Part shown: positions 33,211 to 42,602 of the stretch, one piece after another
How positions within the stretch are numbered: the stretch's first letter is position 1
Layout: the number at the start of each line of letters is the position of its first letter
Origin: Shimia abyssi
GTDB lineage: Bacteria; Pseudomonadota; Alphaproteobacteria; Rhodobacterales; Rhodobacteraceae
Reading direction: 5' to 3'
NCBI RefSeq assembly: GCF_003014475.1
Contig: NZ_PYGJ01000003.1
Location: forward strand, 328,278 to 392,277
DNA: 64,000 nucleotides
Program-made: the position numbers and the translations under genes
Notes under the pieces: model-generated
Database searches by the model: none
Seen by the model: the letters and a program-made list of their open reading frames with translations, nothing else
Told to the model about the DNA's origin: nothing

Positions 33211-34049
33211 TACACCAGTTTACCTTGCATTGTTCGCACGGCGTGGCCAGAGATAGTCACGCCGTTTGCATTGGTGGCAAGGGTGATCACGCTGGGGCGA
33301 CCCATGTCGTCGCCCTGATGAATGGTCAGGGTCTGATCCGTGCCCATAACCTCGGTCAAAAGCGCGCCAAGTGTGGCACACGCACTGCCTGTGGCGGGAT
33401 CTTCCGGGATATTATCGAGCGGTGCGAACATACGGGCGTGGATTGTGTTGCCGTCGCGCACATAGGCAAATTGCGCAAAGTCCAGACTGGATGGATAGGC
33501 GTCACGTCCACGGCGAAACGCGCCAACATCCGGTGTTAGCTTCGCCAGAGACTGGCGGCTGTTGAGTTCGGTGATGGTAAAGGCCAGCCCCAGCGACGCC
33601 ATGGTCGGCGGATGGTTGGAATGCACGATGTTTGAGATATCCGTGCCAAGAGTTTCAGCAACAAGCGCGGGGTCGGGCGTATACATGTGCTCAAGTTGGG
33701 CCGATGTCGTGAACTTGGCAGTCCCATTTTGGGCATGGCAATTCAGCGGGCCTATGCCCAACTCCAACACCATATCCGGCCCCAAGCCCGCATCCGCCAG
33801 CGCGACACAAGTGCCCACCACCGGATGTCCAGCAAAGGGTATTTCCATCGTGGGCGTAAAGATGCGGACCTGTGCCGTGTGAGAGGCATCTTTGGGTGGG
33901 TACACGAAAGTGGTCTCGGAAAAATTGAATTCGCGCGCGATGCGCTGAAGGTCATCCTCGGGCAGATTTGTTGCATCAGGAATGATTGCCAACTGATTGC
34001 CACCAAAAGGCTTTTGGGAAAAAACGTCATAGACGAGATAATCGGTCAT
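33207..34049 (-). CDS. PhzF-family isomerase/epimerase
   Basis: 280 residues from ATG 34049. The fold's conserved parts are YDVFSQKPFGGNQLAII at the start, the catalytic Glu in REFNFSETTFVYPP near residue 45 and IPFAGHPVVGT near 75, with the second half repeating the same pattern as DPATGSACATLGALL near 218. PhzF itself isomerises a phenazine precursor, but most relatives act on unknown small molecules; no phenazine genes are present, so the name is structural only. The stop sits on TTAA shared with the helicase. Five bases after the antiporter gene, same strand. Confidence 0.88.
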   Translation of the reverse strand: MTDYLVYDVFSQKPFGGNQLAIIPDATNLPEDDLQRIAREFNFSETTFVYPPKDASHTAQVRIFTPTMEIPFAGHPVVGTCVALADAGLGPDMVLELGIGPLNCHAQNGTAKFTTSAQLEHMYTPDPALVAETLGTDISNIVHSNHPPTMASLGLAFTITELNSRQSLAKLTPDVGAFRRGRDAYPSSLDFAQFAYVRDGNTIHARMFAPLDNIPEDPATGSACATLGALLTEVMGTDQTLTIHQGDDMGRPSVITLATNANGVTISGHAVRTMQGKLVY

Positions 34050-34053
34050 GGTT

Positions 34054-35313
34054 TTACATCAACTCCGGTTCGCGGCCAACTTTTCTGGCCAGTGGGGCCA
34101 CGGTCAGACCTTGGACAACAATCGAGAAAATCACCACTACATAAGTGGCGGTCAGGATTACGGGCTTCCATTCACCATCTGGCAGCGACAAGGCCAGAGC
34201 AACGGATATCCCGCCTTTGAGGCCGCCCCATGTCATAATGGGCACCACACCACGGCTGAAATCGCGGAAGGGTTTGAGCATCAGAACCGGCACCGCCACT
34301 GCGGCCAAGCGGGCGACCAGAGCAAGGCCAATCGCTATGACCCCGGCCACAAGGAAGTGGGTTTCAAAGGCGATTGCAAAGACTTCGAACCCGATCAACA
34401 GGAACAGTACAGCGTTCAGGATTTCGTCGATCAGTTTCCAGAAACTGTCAACATATTCGCGTGTTTGGGCGCTCATCCCGTGTTTTGTGCCGATGTCACC
34501 TATCAACAGGCCAGCACAGACGGCCATGATTGGGGCAGAGACATGCAGCGCGACGGCCAGCTCGTAGCCGCCAAAAGCGAGACCAAGCGTTAGCAGCACT
34601 TCCAGCGAATAATCATCAATCAGGCGCATGACGCGAAACGTCAACCAGCCCAGTGCAATGCCCAATACCGCGCCGCCAAATGCCTCTTGCACGAAGAGGA
34701 TGGCCGCGTCGTCAAGCTCAGACGCGCCGTGATCTGTGCCATGGGATGCGCTGGTAAACGCAATGCCAGAGAGGACAAGGAAGACGACATAGCCGACGCC
34801 ATCGTTGAACAGGCTCTCTCCGGCGATCTTGGTTTCCAGCGACTTTTGCAAGTTCGCTTCGCGCAGCACGCCAAGCACCGCGACCGGATCCGTGGGCGAT
34901 ATCAACGACCCAAACACCAGCGCAATCATGAGCGGCATACCCGTGATCCAGCTGAACCCAACCCCAACGATTAGCGTGGAAAGGCCAACGCCTAGCGTTG
35001 CCATCAGCGCCACAGGTACCCATTGGGCGCGCAAGTCCGCCAATTTGACATGCAGCGCCCCGGCAAAAAGCAAGAGTCCCAACATGCCTTCGAGTAGGGC
35101 GTCAGAAAAGTCGATGCCGATGATGACATGTCGGGCACTGTCTGCAATTTCCAGAGCTGGCCAGATCAGGTCGACGATCAGCACGCCAAACGACGCAAAC
35201 AACGCTACGACAAGGATGCCAATGGCGGAGGGGAGCTTGAGAAACAGATAATTGATGGCACCAAAAACGCCAGCCAAAACAATAAGTAACGATGTGATCT
35301 GAAGAATATTCAT
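34054..35313 (-). CDS. Na+/H+ antiporter, CPA1 (NhaP-like)
   Basis: 419 residues from ATG 35313. About twelve membrane segments. The ion-binding ND motif is in AGESLFNDGVGYVVFLVL near residue 165, preceded by SPTDPVAVLGVLREANL, both diagnostic for CPA1. It exports Na+ (or K+) for protons across the inner membrane, useful in a marine setting. Transcribed with phzF (four-base gap). No large cytoplasmic C-terminal regulatory domain is present, so it is the short form. Confidence 0.9.
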   Translation of the reverse strand: MNILQITSLLIVLAGVFGAINYLFLKLPSAIGILVVALFASFGVLIVDLIWPALEIADSARHVIIGIDFSDALLEGMLGLLLFAGALHVKLADLRAQWVPVALMATLGVGLSTLIVGVGFSWITGMPLMIALVFGSLISPTDPVAVLGVLREANLQKSLETKIAGESLFNDGVGYVVFLVLSGIAFTSASHGTDHGASELDDAAILFVQEAFGGAVLGIALGWLTFRVMRLIDDYSLEVLLTLGLAFGGYELAVALHVSAPIMAVCAGLLIGDIGTKHGMSAQTREYVDSFWKLIDEILNAVLFLLIGFEVFAIAFETHFLVAGVIAIGLALVARLAAVAVPVLMLKPFRDFSRGVVPIMTWGGLKGGISVALALSLPDGEWKPVILTATYVVVIFSIVVQGLTVAPLARKVGREPELM

Positions 35314-35369
35314 GCCAGTAACCCGTGGATCCAAATTCCAAATTGCCTAGCACGACCCAAATGGTATGG

Positions 35370-36062
35370 CTAGGCCGCGGCGAGGTCGATGGAAACGGGC
35401 AGGTGATCAGAAGCAATGGCCGCCGGGCGACGTGCGTGTACCCGGTGATCGAGCACACGTAGCTCATTGCTCAGAGCAAAACTATCGAGGGAAGCAATGG
35501 GACGCGCCGCCGGAAAGCTGTGTCCAGGATTAACAAAGTTCAGGCCCGGCGTTGCCGCGTCGAGCGCGGTTTTTGGGCCCCATTCGTTGAAATCCCCGGC
35601 CAAAACTGTTGGCATTTCAGGGAGTTGGCGCAAGGTTCGAGTGATCGCCATAAGCTGCAACAACCGATAGCGGCGCATCAGGCCAAGGTGAACACCAACC
35701 ACTCTGAGCGGCCCAATTGTGGTATCAAACTCGGCACGAACCGCGCCCCGAGGTTCCAGACCCGGCAGTTCAAGCCGCGAAGTTGTGCGGAGCGTGACCG
35801 AAGGGCGGATCAGCATGGCATTGCCGTGAAACCCCAGTGAGCCACTCGGCTGGCCAAAATCGACGGCCGTGTACCCGCGCGTTTCGATCATCTCGAAGGG
35901 CAATGCCGTGGGGCGGGGAGGCAGGCGCTTGTCCGCCTCTTGCAACACCACGACGTCGGCGCGCAATGACCGGATAACCACCATGGTGCGATCCGGGCGG
36001 CGCTGCATGTCCAGACCGACGCATTTTTGCAGATTATAGCTGGCGAGGCGAAATAGGGTCAT
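35370..36062 (-). CDS. Endonuclease/exonuclease/phosphatase-family protein
   Basis: 230 residues from ATG 36062. The EEP fold is shown by LASYNLQKCVGLD at the start, VVVLQEADKRL (catalytic Glu) near 38, VVGVHLGLMRRYRLLQL near 120, LAGDFNEWG near 152 and SDHLPVSIDL at the end with the catalytic Asp-His. These are the metal and catalytic residues. Relatives cleave DNA, sphingomyelin or inositol phosphates; the target here is not evident. Confidence 0.87.
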   Translation of the reverse strand: MTLFRLASYNLQKCVGLDMQRRPDRTMVVIRSLRADVVVLQEADKRLPPRPTALPFEMIETRGYTAVDFGQPSGSLGFHGNAMLIRPSVTLRTTSRLELPGLEPRGAVRAEFDTTIGPLRVVGVHLGLMRRYRLLQLMAITRTLRQLPEMPTVLAGDFNEWGPKTALDAATPGLNFVNPGHSFPAARPIASLDSFALSNELRVLDHRVHARRPAAIASDHLPVSIDLAAA

Positions 36063-36101
36063 GAAGTGATTTTCATGTTAAATTTTATCTAAATCAATGT
36101 C

Positions 36102-37511
36102 TTATGTACCGCAAAACGTGGCGCGGACGCGTTCTGCTTCCTCTGGAGGCTTGCGCAAATCGGAATACGCCTCATTTGGTTCAAACGGGGCGGAATACGC
36201 CTGCATAAGGCGGTGGAACGGATCATAATCCCCCTGAACAGCGGATTGGATCATCTGTTCGATCTGGTGGTTGCGCGGAATGAGCACAGGGTTGGCGGCG
36301 TCCATTGTTTCGGTTGGGGCGGTTGTTTCTTTAGCAAGGCGGGTGCGCCACCGGGTTTCCCACGCAAGAAATGCGTTGCGATTGGTGAAATGATCAACTG
36401 GAGAATCGCCGGATAGTGCTTTGAAACTATTTGTGAAATCCAGACGATCTTGAGCCATCAGCGACAGAACGTCAGAGATGAGCTCGGCATCGCCCTGCAA
36501 TTCGGAGGTCAGTCCGATCTTGGCCCCGAACCGGTTCAGCCAATACCCTTCGATTTTCTTGGGCATGGCGTGCACGGCAGAAGTGAACTCTTCCACGGCA
36601 GCCTCTGCATCAGGCATCAGAGGGATCAGGGCTGTGGCCAACTGGGCCATGTTCCAAACGATAATCTGCGGCTGATTGGAGAAGGCATAGCGCCCTTGCC
36701 GGTCGATAGAGGAGAACACCGTCTCGGGGTGGTAGGTGTCCATGTAGGCGCAGGGGCCATAGTCGATGGTTTCCCCTGAAATCGCGCAATTGTCGGTATT
36801 CATGACACCGTGGATAAAGCCGACAGACATCCACGCCGCAATCAGTTGTGCCTGTTTGTCGATCACTGCTCTTAGGAAATCTGTCGGCGTTTGCGCGTCT
36901 GGGTAATGCCTGGAAATGGCGTGTTCGAACAAAGCCTTTAGCCCGCTAAGATCTTGTCTGGCGGCGAGTATTTGGAAAGTGCCCACGCGAAGGTGGCTGG
37001 AAGCAACGCGGGTAAGGACTGCACCGGGAAGCGCACTTTCACGGTAGACATCTTCGCCGGTTTCCACTGCGGCCAAGGCGCGGGTCGTGGGGATGCCCAG
37101 TGCGTGCATCGCCTCGGACACAACATATTCGCGTAAAACTGGTCCGAGCCACGCGCGGCCATCACCGCGCCGTGCGTATGGGGTCGGGCCGGATCCCTTT
37201 AACTGAATATCGTAACCTTTTGCTTCCCCTAGTAAAATCGCGCGCCCGTCGCCCAGTTGAGGGTTCCAGTTTCCAAATTGATGCCCGGCATAAAGTTGGG
37301 CCAGAGGTTCGGCGCCCGGTGGCAAAGTATTGCCTGAGAAGATCATCGCCAAAGTGTCATCATCAGCGTCACCGGTGATGCCAAGTTGTTCGGCCAGCGC
37401 GCGGTTGAACGCAACGAGGCGCGGCGCGGCTACAGAGGTTGGCGCGTGTTTGCTAAATAGCTGTGCGGGCAGGCGCGCATAGCTGTTGTCAAAGGGGATG
37501 TGCAGGTTCAT
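36102..37511 (-). CDS. selO: SelO/YdiU-family protein adenylyltransferase (pseudokinase)
   Basis: 469 residues from ATG 37511. The SelO signature YAGHQFGNWNPQLGDGRAILLGE near residue 80 and KGSGPTPYARRGDGRAWLGPVLREY near 105 are intact, as is the GFIHGVMNTDNCAISGETIDYGPCAYMD active-site segment near 240. SelO transfers AMP from ATP to Ser/Thr/Tyr of target proteins during redox stress. The protein ends ATFCGT; the penultimate-region Cys corresponds to the selenocysteine of animal SelO. Stands alone on the minus strand. Confidence 0.92.
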   Translation of the reverse strand: MNLHIPFDNSYARLPAQLFSKHAPTSVAAPRLVAFNRALAEQLGITGDADDDTLAMIFSGNTLPPGAEPLAQLYAGHQFGNWNPQLGDGRAILLGEAKGYDIQLKGSGPTPYARRGDGRAWLGPVLREYVVSEAMHALGIPTTRALAAVETGEDVYRESALPGAVLTRVASSHLRVGTFQILAARQDLSGLKALFEHAISRHYPDAQTPTDFLRAVIDKQAQLIAAWMSVGFIHGVMNTDNCAISGETIDYGPCAYMDTYHPETVFSSIDRQGRYAFSNQPQIIVWNMAQLATALIPLMPDAEAAVEEFTSAVHAMPKKIEGYWLNRFGAKIGLTSELQGDAELISDVLSLMAQDRLDFTNSFKALSGDSPVDHFTNRNAFLAWETRWRTRLAKETTAPTETMDAANPVLIPRNHQIEQMIQSAVQGDYDPFHRLMQAYSAPFEPNEAYSDLRKPPEEAERVRATFCGT

Positions 37512-37577
37512 GTGGGAAAGATAGAGGTTGGGCGCGAGAATACCAGTACCAGAATGCGCCAATCGACCGGGTTTTTG

Positions 37578-38030
37578 TCAGCTGACCCGACGGGTCATCA
37601 GCGTGTATCGGTCGCGTCTTTCAAACCCCGCACGGGCATAAAGTCTTTGAGTATCAGTGTCTTGTTTATCGACCTCAAGGTGAAACGCGCGAATGCCAGC
37701 GCTGGCCAAGGCCTTGGGCAGTGCGCTGAGGACATCGCCACCTACACCGCGACGGCGCACACCGGGGCGTATAAAAATTTCATCAATGAAGGCGTCCAGC
37801 CCGCCAAACTCAACAGACCAACCAAACGTGACCACAACATAGCCAATAGGCGCGCGCCGGGGCCCTGCGAGATAGCAGACGCCGTAGGGCGAGCCATCGA
37901 GCAACGGATAGATCGCGTTCTGACGAGTTTCGTCAGCCTGCTCGATCTGCATTTCCGCGTGAAAGGCTGTGACCAGCTTGAGCAGCGGCGCAAGATCGTC
38001 CGGTCCGGCGAGGTGAAGGGCGGTGCTCAT
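37578..38030 (-). CDS. GNAT-family N-acetyltransferase
   Basis: 150 residues from ATG 38030. The acetyl-CoA loop is IFIRPGVRRRGVGGDVLSAL near residue 88, in the typical R/Q-x-x-G-x-G/A form; the segment HLEVDKQDTDTQRLYARAGFERRDRY follows as the C-terminal strand. It overlaps the nucleoside hydrolase stop by four bases, so both are one unit; the substrate is unknown. Confidence 0.85.
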   Translation of the reverse strand: MSTALHLAGPDDLAPLLKLVTAFHAEMQIEQADETRQNAIYPLLDGSPYGVCYLAGPRRAPIGYVVVTFGWSVEFGGLDAFIDEIFIRPGVRRRGVGGDVLSALPKALASAGIRAFHLEVDKQDTDTQRLYARAGFERRDRYTLMTRRVS

Positions 38031-38968
38031 AAGCGGGCAAGTCTTTCTGTCAGAAGCGAAAAGAAGCCATCAGCATCCACATCACCCATAAACATAGCGT
38101 TTGGGTCGCGGTCGGTGACGCCCCACCAGTCGGCAACTGTCATGCCCATGGTGAGTTCGGAGTGGGTCTCGATCTCGACGTTGATGTGTCGACCAGAGAA
38201 CAGTTCGGGGCGGATCAGGTATGCAGTTACACATGGATCATGCAAGGGCGCGCCGATGGAACCGTATTTCTCCTTGTCGAATCTCTCAAAGAAATCAGTC
38301 ATTTCCGCGACAGCGATACCCACGGGGGTGCCGATATTGCGGAAAGCATCATTGCGGGGTTTTGTGACCAGCGCCTTGTGGGTTACATCCAGCGGCATGA
38401 CAACAATAGGCGCGCCTGAGCGGAACACGATGTTTGCAGCTTGCGGGTCAACATAAATGTTGAATTCCGCAGCTGGGGTAATATTGCCCACCTCAAAATA
38501 GGCGCCGCCCATTAAGACGATTTCTTGAACCTTTTCAATGATATCCGGGGCTTTCTCAAAGGCCATTGCGATGTTGGTTACCGGCCCAAGCGGGCAAAGG
38601 GTCACGGTGCCGGACGGGTGCGCGCGTAGCGTTTCGATGATGAAGTCGACGGCGTGCTGTTCCTGCAAAGGCATGGTGGGGTCAGGCAGAGACGGTCCGT
38701 CAAGGCCAGTCTTGCCGTGAACATGTTCCGCTGTGACAAGTTCGCGGCCCAAGGGACGGTCGCACCCGGCAAAAACTCTAACATCTGCTTTGCCTGCTAA
38801 CTCGCAGATAATACGAGAGTTTTTGCTGGTCAGTGATAGCGGAACGTTGCCCGCGACTGCCGTGATTCCGAGAACATCGATATCTTCGGGGCTGGCCAGT
38901 GCCAACAGGATTGCAACCGCGTCATCCTGTCCGGGATCGGTGTCGATAATGATTTTGCGCGCGCTCAT
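38027..38968 (-). CDS. Nucleoside hydrolase
   Basis: 313 residues from ATG 38968. Cleaves ribonucleosides to base and ribose. The calcium-binding signature is IIIDTDPGQDDAVAILLAL at residue 6, and the other ligands are in MPLDVTHKALV near 195 and HDPCVTAYLI near 245 with the family's catalytic His. EVGNITPAAEFNIYVDPQAA near 160 matches the IunH group. Purine versus pyrimidine preference cannot be read. A salvage role is likely. Confidence 0.92.
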   Translation of the reverse strand: MSARKIIIDTDPGQDDAVAILLALASPEDIDVLGITAVAGNVPLSLTSKNSRIICELAGKADVRVFAGCDRPLGRELVTAEHVHGKTGLDGPSLPDPTMPLQEQHAVDFIIETLRAHPSGTVTLCPLGPVTNIAMAFEKAPDIIEKVQEIVLMGGAYFEVGNITPAAEFNIYVDPQAANIVFRSGAPIVVMPLDVTHKALVTKPRNDAFRNIGTPVGIAVAEMTDFFERFDKEKYGSIGAPLHDPCVTAYLIRPELFSGRHINVEIETHSELTMGMTVADWWGVTDRDPNAMFMGDVDADGFFSLLTERLARL

Positions 38969-39064
38969 GACTGTCCTCGTCGGTGTGTTGCGGACACAGT
39001 GTCAAGGGTGTGCGGGGATGGCAAGCGAATGCGCCATGCGGGGCGGAAAACCGCAAAAATGCTA

Positions 39065-39108
39065 CGTCGGCATAGCGTCGGTATTACGTCGGTATTGCGT
39101 CGGTGTGG
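39065..39108. repeat. Four tandem 11-base units
   Basis: CGTCGGCATAG, CGTCGGTATTA, CGTCGGTATTG and CGTCGGTGTGG follow each other without gaps. Unit length is close to one helical turn, so repeated half-sites would lie on one face. It lies between the nucleoside hydrolase and the Zur-like site, and I saw no other copy in the window. Confidence 0.7.
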
Positions 39109-39175
39109 TTTTCGGTGAGTAGCGAGGAATGTTGGGCGACTACATTGCCGAAAACCGTGTTGCGGTCGCTAAATG

Positions 39176-39191
39176 TAATGTTATAACATTA
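39176..39191 (+). promoter_or_regulatory. Zur-like operator
   Basis: TAATGTTATAACATTA is a perfect 16-base palindrome, close to the Zur consensus GAAATGTTATANTATAACATTTC. It overlaps a possible promoter, TTGCGG-N16-TATAAC (39160-39187), and lies 81 bases before the COG0523 GTPase. Occupancy by zinc-loaded Zur would block transcription. Confidence 0.78.
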
Positions 39192-39271
39192 TAATGCAAA
39201 TTCGCGCTGGTTGGGCAATCACGTGCTGACCGCAACACGGCGCACATGCTTTGATAAAGGATATTTGACCG

Positions 39272-40483
39272 ATGACAGACAACCGCCTTCCTGTAACTGT
39301 GCTCTCTGGCTTTTTGGGGGCCGGTAAGACAACGCTGCTCAATCGCGTTCTCAATAACCGGGACGGGCGCCGGGTTGCTGTGATTGTGAATGACATGTCC
39401 GAGGTGAACATCGACGCGGATCTGGTGCGGGCGGACACCGAGCTGAGCCGGACAGATGAGACACTGGTTGAGATGTCCAACGGCTGCATCTGTTGTACGC
39501 TGCGCGATGATCTGTTGGACGAGGTGCGCCGACTGGCAGGCGAGGGTCGCTTTGATTACCTGTTGATTGAGTCCACGGGTATTTCCGAACCATTGCCTGT
39601 TGCGGCTACGTTTGAGTTTCGCGACGAGGACGGCAACAGCCTTGAGGATGTGGCGCGGCTGGACACGATGGTGACAGTGGTGGATGCGGCTAATTTGCTT
39701 CGTGACTATTCCTCGCATGATTTTCTTAAGGACCATGGCGAAACCATGGGCGAGGAGGATGACCGAACACTGGTGCATTTGTTGACGGATCAGATCGAAT
39801 TCGCCGATGTGGTGATCCTCAACAAAGTTGACGATGCGGGACCGGAAAAGGTGGACGCGGCGCGCAAGATAATCCGCAGCCTTAATGCGGATGCAGAGAT
39901 CATTGAGACCAATCAATCGAATGTGGCGGCTGAAAAGATACTCGATACCGGGTTGTTTGATTTTGAGCAGGCGCATGATCATCCAATGTGGGCCAAGGAG
40001 CTTTATGGCTTTGCGGACCATGTGCCGGAGACCGAAGAATATGGCGTTGCATCTTATGTGTACCGGGCGCGGCTTCCGTTTGTACCAGAGCGTATTCTGG
40101 ACGTGCTGAACAGTGAGCTGCCCGGCGTGATCCGCGCAAAAGGGCATTTCTGGATCTCGACACGCCCTGATTGGGTGGCGGAGTTTTCGCTGGCGGGCGC
40201 GTTGTCGAGTGTCAAACCGCTGGGCACATGGTGGGCGTCGGTTCCCCAAGAGCAGCGGCCGATGCATGAGAGCGCGCAAGCCTATATGCAGGCCCATTGG
40301 CAGGAACCGTGGGGGGATCGCCGACAGGAGATCGTATTTATCGGTGCCGGTATCGACTGGGCCGCGATCAAGGCGCGGTTGGATGCGTGCCTTGTGCCGA
40401 TGGTTGCGGTGACGGGGCCGGATAATTTGCCGGACTATCCTGACCCGTTCCCGATCTGGAAGCGGGCCGAGGACGCGGCATGA
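39272..40483 (+). CDS. COG0523 (CobW/ZigA-like) GTP-dependent metallochaperone
   Basis: 403 residues from ATG 39272. G1 loop [17 protein letters not shown], the metal-binding GCICCTLR with CxCC near residue 75, the G2/G3 region ESTGISEP near 108 and NKVDD near 190 are all present; the C-terminal CobW domain follows (about 260-390). Zinc-regulated members deliver zinc to client enzymes under starvation. Here the Zur-like palindrome and the DUF1826 partner (overlap of four bases) support zinc homeostasis rather than cobalamin synthesis. Confidence 0.92.
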   Translation: MTDNRLPVTVLSGFLGAGKTTLLNRVLNNRDGRRVAVIVNDMSEVNIDADLVRADTELSRTDETLVEMSNGCICCTLRDDLLDEVRRLAGEGRFDYLLIESTGISEPLPVAATFEFRDEDGNSLEDVARLDTMVTVVDAANLLRDYSSHDFLKDHGETMGEEDDRTLVHLLTDQIEFADVVILNKVDDAGPEKVDAARKIIRSLNADAEIIETNQSNVAAEKILDTGLFDFEQAHDHPMWAKELYGFADHVPETEEYGVASYVYRARLPFVPERILDVLNSELPGVIRAKGHFWISTRPDWVAEFSLAGALSSVKPLGTWWASVPQEQRPMHESAQAYMQAHWQEPWGDRRQEIVFIGAGIDWAAIKARLDACLVPMVAVTGPDNLPDYPDPFPIWKRAEDAA

Positions 40484-41154
40484 CGCGAGTGCAAAGCATT
40501 GTGGGGGCTGCGCCGGTGGGTGTGGATTACACGGATGAACCGGATTTGCTGTCAGCCATTGCAAAGCCCGGCACATCTGCGGTGATCTGGCGGCGGCAAA
40601 TGCCTGGCTCAGTTCGGTCCTGGTTGAAGGGGCTGACGTCGGCGCATCTGCCATCCGGGCAGCTTGTTCTGCGACCAAATGCGGTGGCTGCTGCGGTGGC
40701 ACAGCTGTGTGACATCTGCGGTATGCCCAAAGGGCGCGAACGGGACTGGCTGGAGACAGATATCGCGTCGCTGGCTGATGTGTTCGGGCATGTCATGTCG
40801 ACCGAGTATGTCAGGCTCAGGTTGGATGTGGTGCGCACCAACGCCTGTCGCAAATTCCACATGGATGCGGTTACGGCGCGGCTGGTATGCACCTATCGCG
40901 GAACCGGTACGCAATATGGCAATTCGAACGACCGGAGCGATCCGGAGCGCATATTCACCGTTCAGACCGGGGCACCGGTGTTGTTGCGGGGAACGTTGTG
41001 GCCAAGCCGGTCGCGGGCCGGGCTATTGCATCGTTCGCCGCCGATTGAGGGCACGGGCGAGACGCGGTTGGTGTTGGTGATGGACCCGATGTCAGAGCCG
41101 TTTGAAGAAACGGAAAGGCCCCCATTGGCGCGCACCGCACCTCGAGTGCACTAA
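40480..41154 (+). CDS. DUF1826 protein, zinc-regulated partner
   Basis: 224 residues from ATG 40480, translationally coupled to the COG0523 gene. The DUF1826 pattern is visible: [28 protein letters not shown] near residue 125 and [21 protein letters not shown] near 185. The C-x-x-F-H-x-D and H-R-S-P elements look like potential metal ligands or a cupin-like site, but the function of the family is not known to me. Together with ZigA-like proteins it may supply or replace a zinc function. Confidence 0.85.
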   Translation: MTRVQSIVGAAPVGVDYTDEPDLLSAIAKPGTSAVIWRRQMPGSVRSWLKGLTSAHLPSGQLVLRPNAVAAAVAQLCDICGMPKGRERDWLETDIASLADVFGHVMSTEYVRLRLDVVRTNACRKFHMDAVTARLVCTYRGTGTQYGNSNDRSDPERIFTVQTGAPVLLRGTLWPSRSRAGLLHRSPPIEGTGETRLVLVMDPMSEPFEETERPPLARTAPRVH

Positions 41155-41176
41155 TTTTGGAGCAACGAGGTGGGCT

Positions 41177-42304
41177 TTATCCCGCCCGCCTCTCGTCTAA
41201 AAAGAGCGGCTTGTTGTTGGCCTGATGGCGGGCAACAAGATTGCGCATGCGCTTGCCTTTCTTGGGGATATGCCGGGCGGATGCTGCCGCGAAATCTGGT
41301 GTACAGATCTGTGGAAAAAGGTCGATAATTTCCTGACGCGCGGCAGGAGATACCGATTTGAGCGCCTCTGGACCGGTGAAGAGGCTTTCGGTTGGGGTGC
41401 CGTTGGACCAGACGATCTGATGGGTATCAAACAGTATGTGGAAATAGGTCACACCGCCCTGTGGGTCATCGAGTATGTCAACGCCAGCCAATGGAAGCAG
41501 TTTGTTGGCCGGGATCAGAACATCGCGGCTGTTGAACATGCGCTGAGCAATCGCGGAGGAGACCAGAACGCGGTGTTGCGGCGAGACGATGAGGTCATGC
41601 TTGGGGAAGCCCGCGCCGAGCGCATCGGCGCGGATGCGGATTGGCTTGAGCCTGGGCTTGGCGTCAAGCTGGCCCTTGGTCAGGGTGATGGAGCCGATCC
41701 AGCGAATGGGTTGAGGGCCGTGGTCGTAGGTGAGGATCAGATCGGCAACCTTTAGATCATCGATTGTGACCGGGCCATTGGCTGTCTCGATCCGCGTGCC
41801 CGAGGCAAAGCAGATGGCGTCTTCGATGTCGCCGCTGGCGTTGGTTGGGCCAGTCTGAAGCTGGTCGATCTCGATCGTATTGGTGCCGGTGTCATTCCAT
41901 GCTGCTTGAATAGCTGCGGTGTTGACGCTCATCCCGTTGAAGAGTTCCAGCGGTTCAAGCGTGCCATTGTTGGCCTTTACCCCAAAGAACGAGATGGTCC
42001 CGTCCGGGTTAACTTCCAGACGAACCACAGGAGAGCCATCTGAATTGCCAAGCTGCCAGACCGCGGGCGTGTTTATCTCGTATCGGTCGCCATCAGCAAA
42101 GCGGACCGTTTGACCGGGGGTGCTGGATATTTGGAATTCGGCTTCGTTTGGTGCACCGGCAGGCCCGCCAACAAACAATTCAACCCCGTTGATCTGAACG
42201 CTGAAGCTGTTGTCGAGAGATGCAAAATCGATGACGAACCCTGTGTTGGGTGTCGTGTCTGTGAAATCGGTAGAATCACCGTTACTGATACTAAAACTTG
42301 CCAT
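41177..42304 (-). CDS. Hint-domain (Hint_2) secreted-type protein
   Basis: 375 residues from ATG 42304. The C-terminal Hint/intein-like domain begins CFASGTRIETANGPVTIDDLKVADLILTYDHGPQPIRWIGS near 170, and includes ...KHDLIVSPQHRVLV and SLFTGPEAL later. The Cys at the start of the domain is the nucleophile of Hint autoprocessing. The first part is a low-complexity beta-rich region of no known domain. Such proteins are abundant in roseobacters and are thought to be extracellular; the processing partner is unknown. Confidence 0.85.
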   Translation of the reverse strand: MASFSISNGDSTDFTDTTPNTGFVIDFASLDNSFSVQINGVELFVGGPAGAPNEAEFQISSTPGQTVRFADGDRYEINTPAVWQLGNSDGSPVVRLEVNPDGTISFFGVKANNGTLEPLELFNGMSVNTAAIQAAWNDTGTNTIEIDQLQTGPTNASGDIEDAICFASGTRIETANGPVTIDDLKVADLILTYDHGPQPIRWIGSITLTKGQLDAKPRLKPIRIRADALGAGFPKHDLIVSPQHRVLVSSAIAQRMFNSRDVLIPANKLLPLAGVDILDDPQGGVTYFHILFDTHQIVWSNGTPTESLFTGPEALKSVSPAARQEIIDLFPQICTPDFAAASARHIPKKGKRMRNLVARHQANNKPLFLDERRAG

Positions 42305-42544
42305 CGTGCCTTTGTGCGCTCGCTTAGACCCACATCAAATGTGAGGTCGCCTCTGTTGTCTTTGGATTTCTAGGTGCGAACTGGTGCCTTTCTTAGTTGG
42401 ATCCGTGACAACTCTGTGTTTTTTTTGACATAGATTGCGCATTATTTCCGTGGGTTACAGAACGCCAGTTGGGCGCTGTTTTGCGGTTTTCGTCAGCGGA
42501 AATCTGTCAGAATTTGGCGTGGGTCGTGTGGTCGTTTCGCCAAC

Positions 42545-42576
42545 AAAAAAAGCCCCCGCAGTTGTCTGCGAGGGCT
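42545..42576 (-). terminator. Intrinsic terminator of the iron-binding-protein gene
   Basis: Read on the minus strand: AGCCCTCGCAG-acaa-CTGCGGGGGCT followed by a run of T (42545-42550), 27 bases after the stop codon. Confidence 0.9.
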
Positions 42577-42602
42577 ATCTATTTGCTTTTCGTTAACTGT
42601 GT

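Noticed and set aside
33207..34049. Phenazine biosynthesis
   Set aside because: Only the PhzF fold is present; no other phz genes exist in the window.
39065..39108. CRISPR-like array
   Set aside because: Units are contiguous 11-mers with no spacers and no cas genes nearby.
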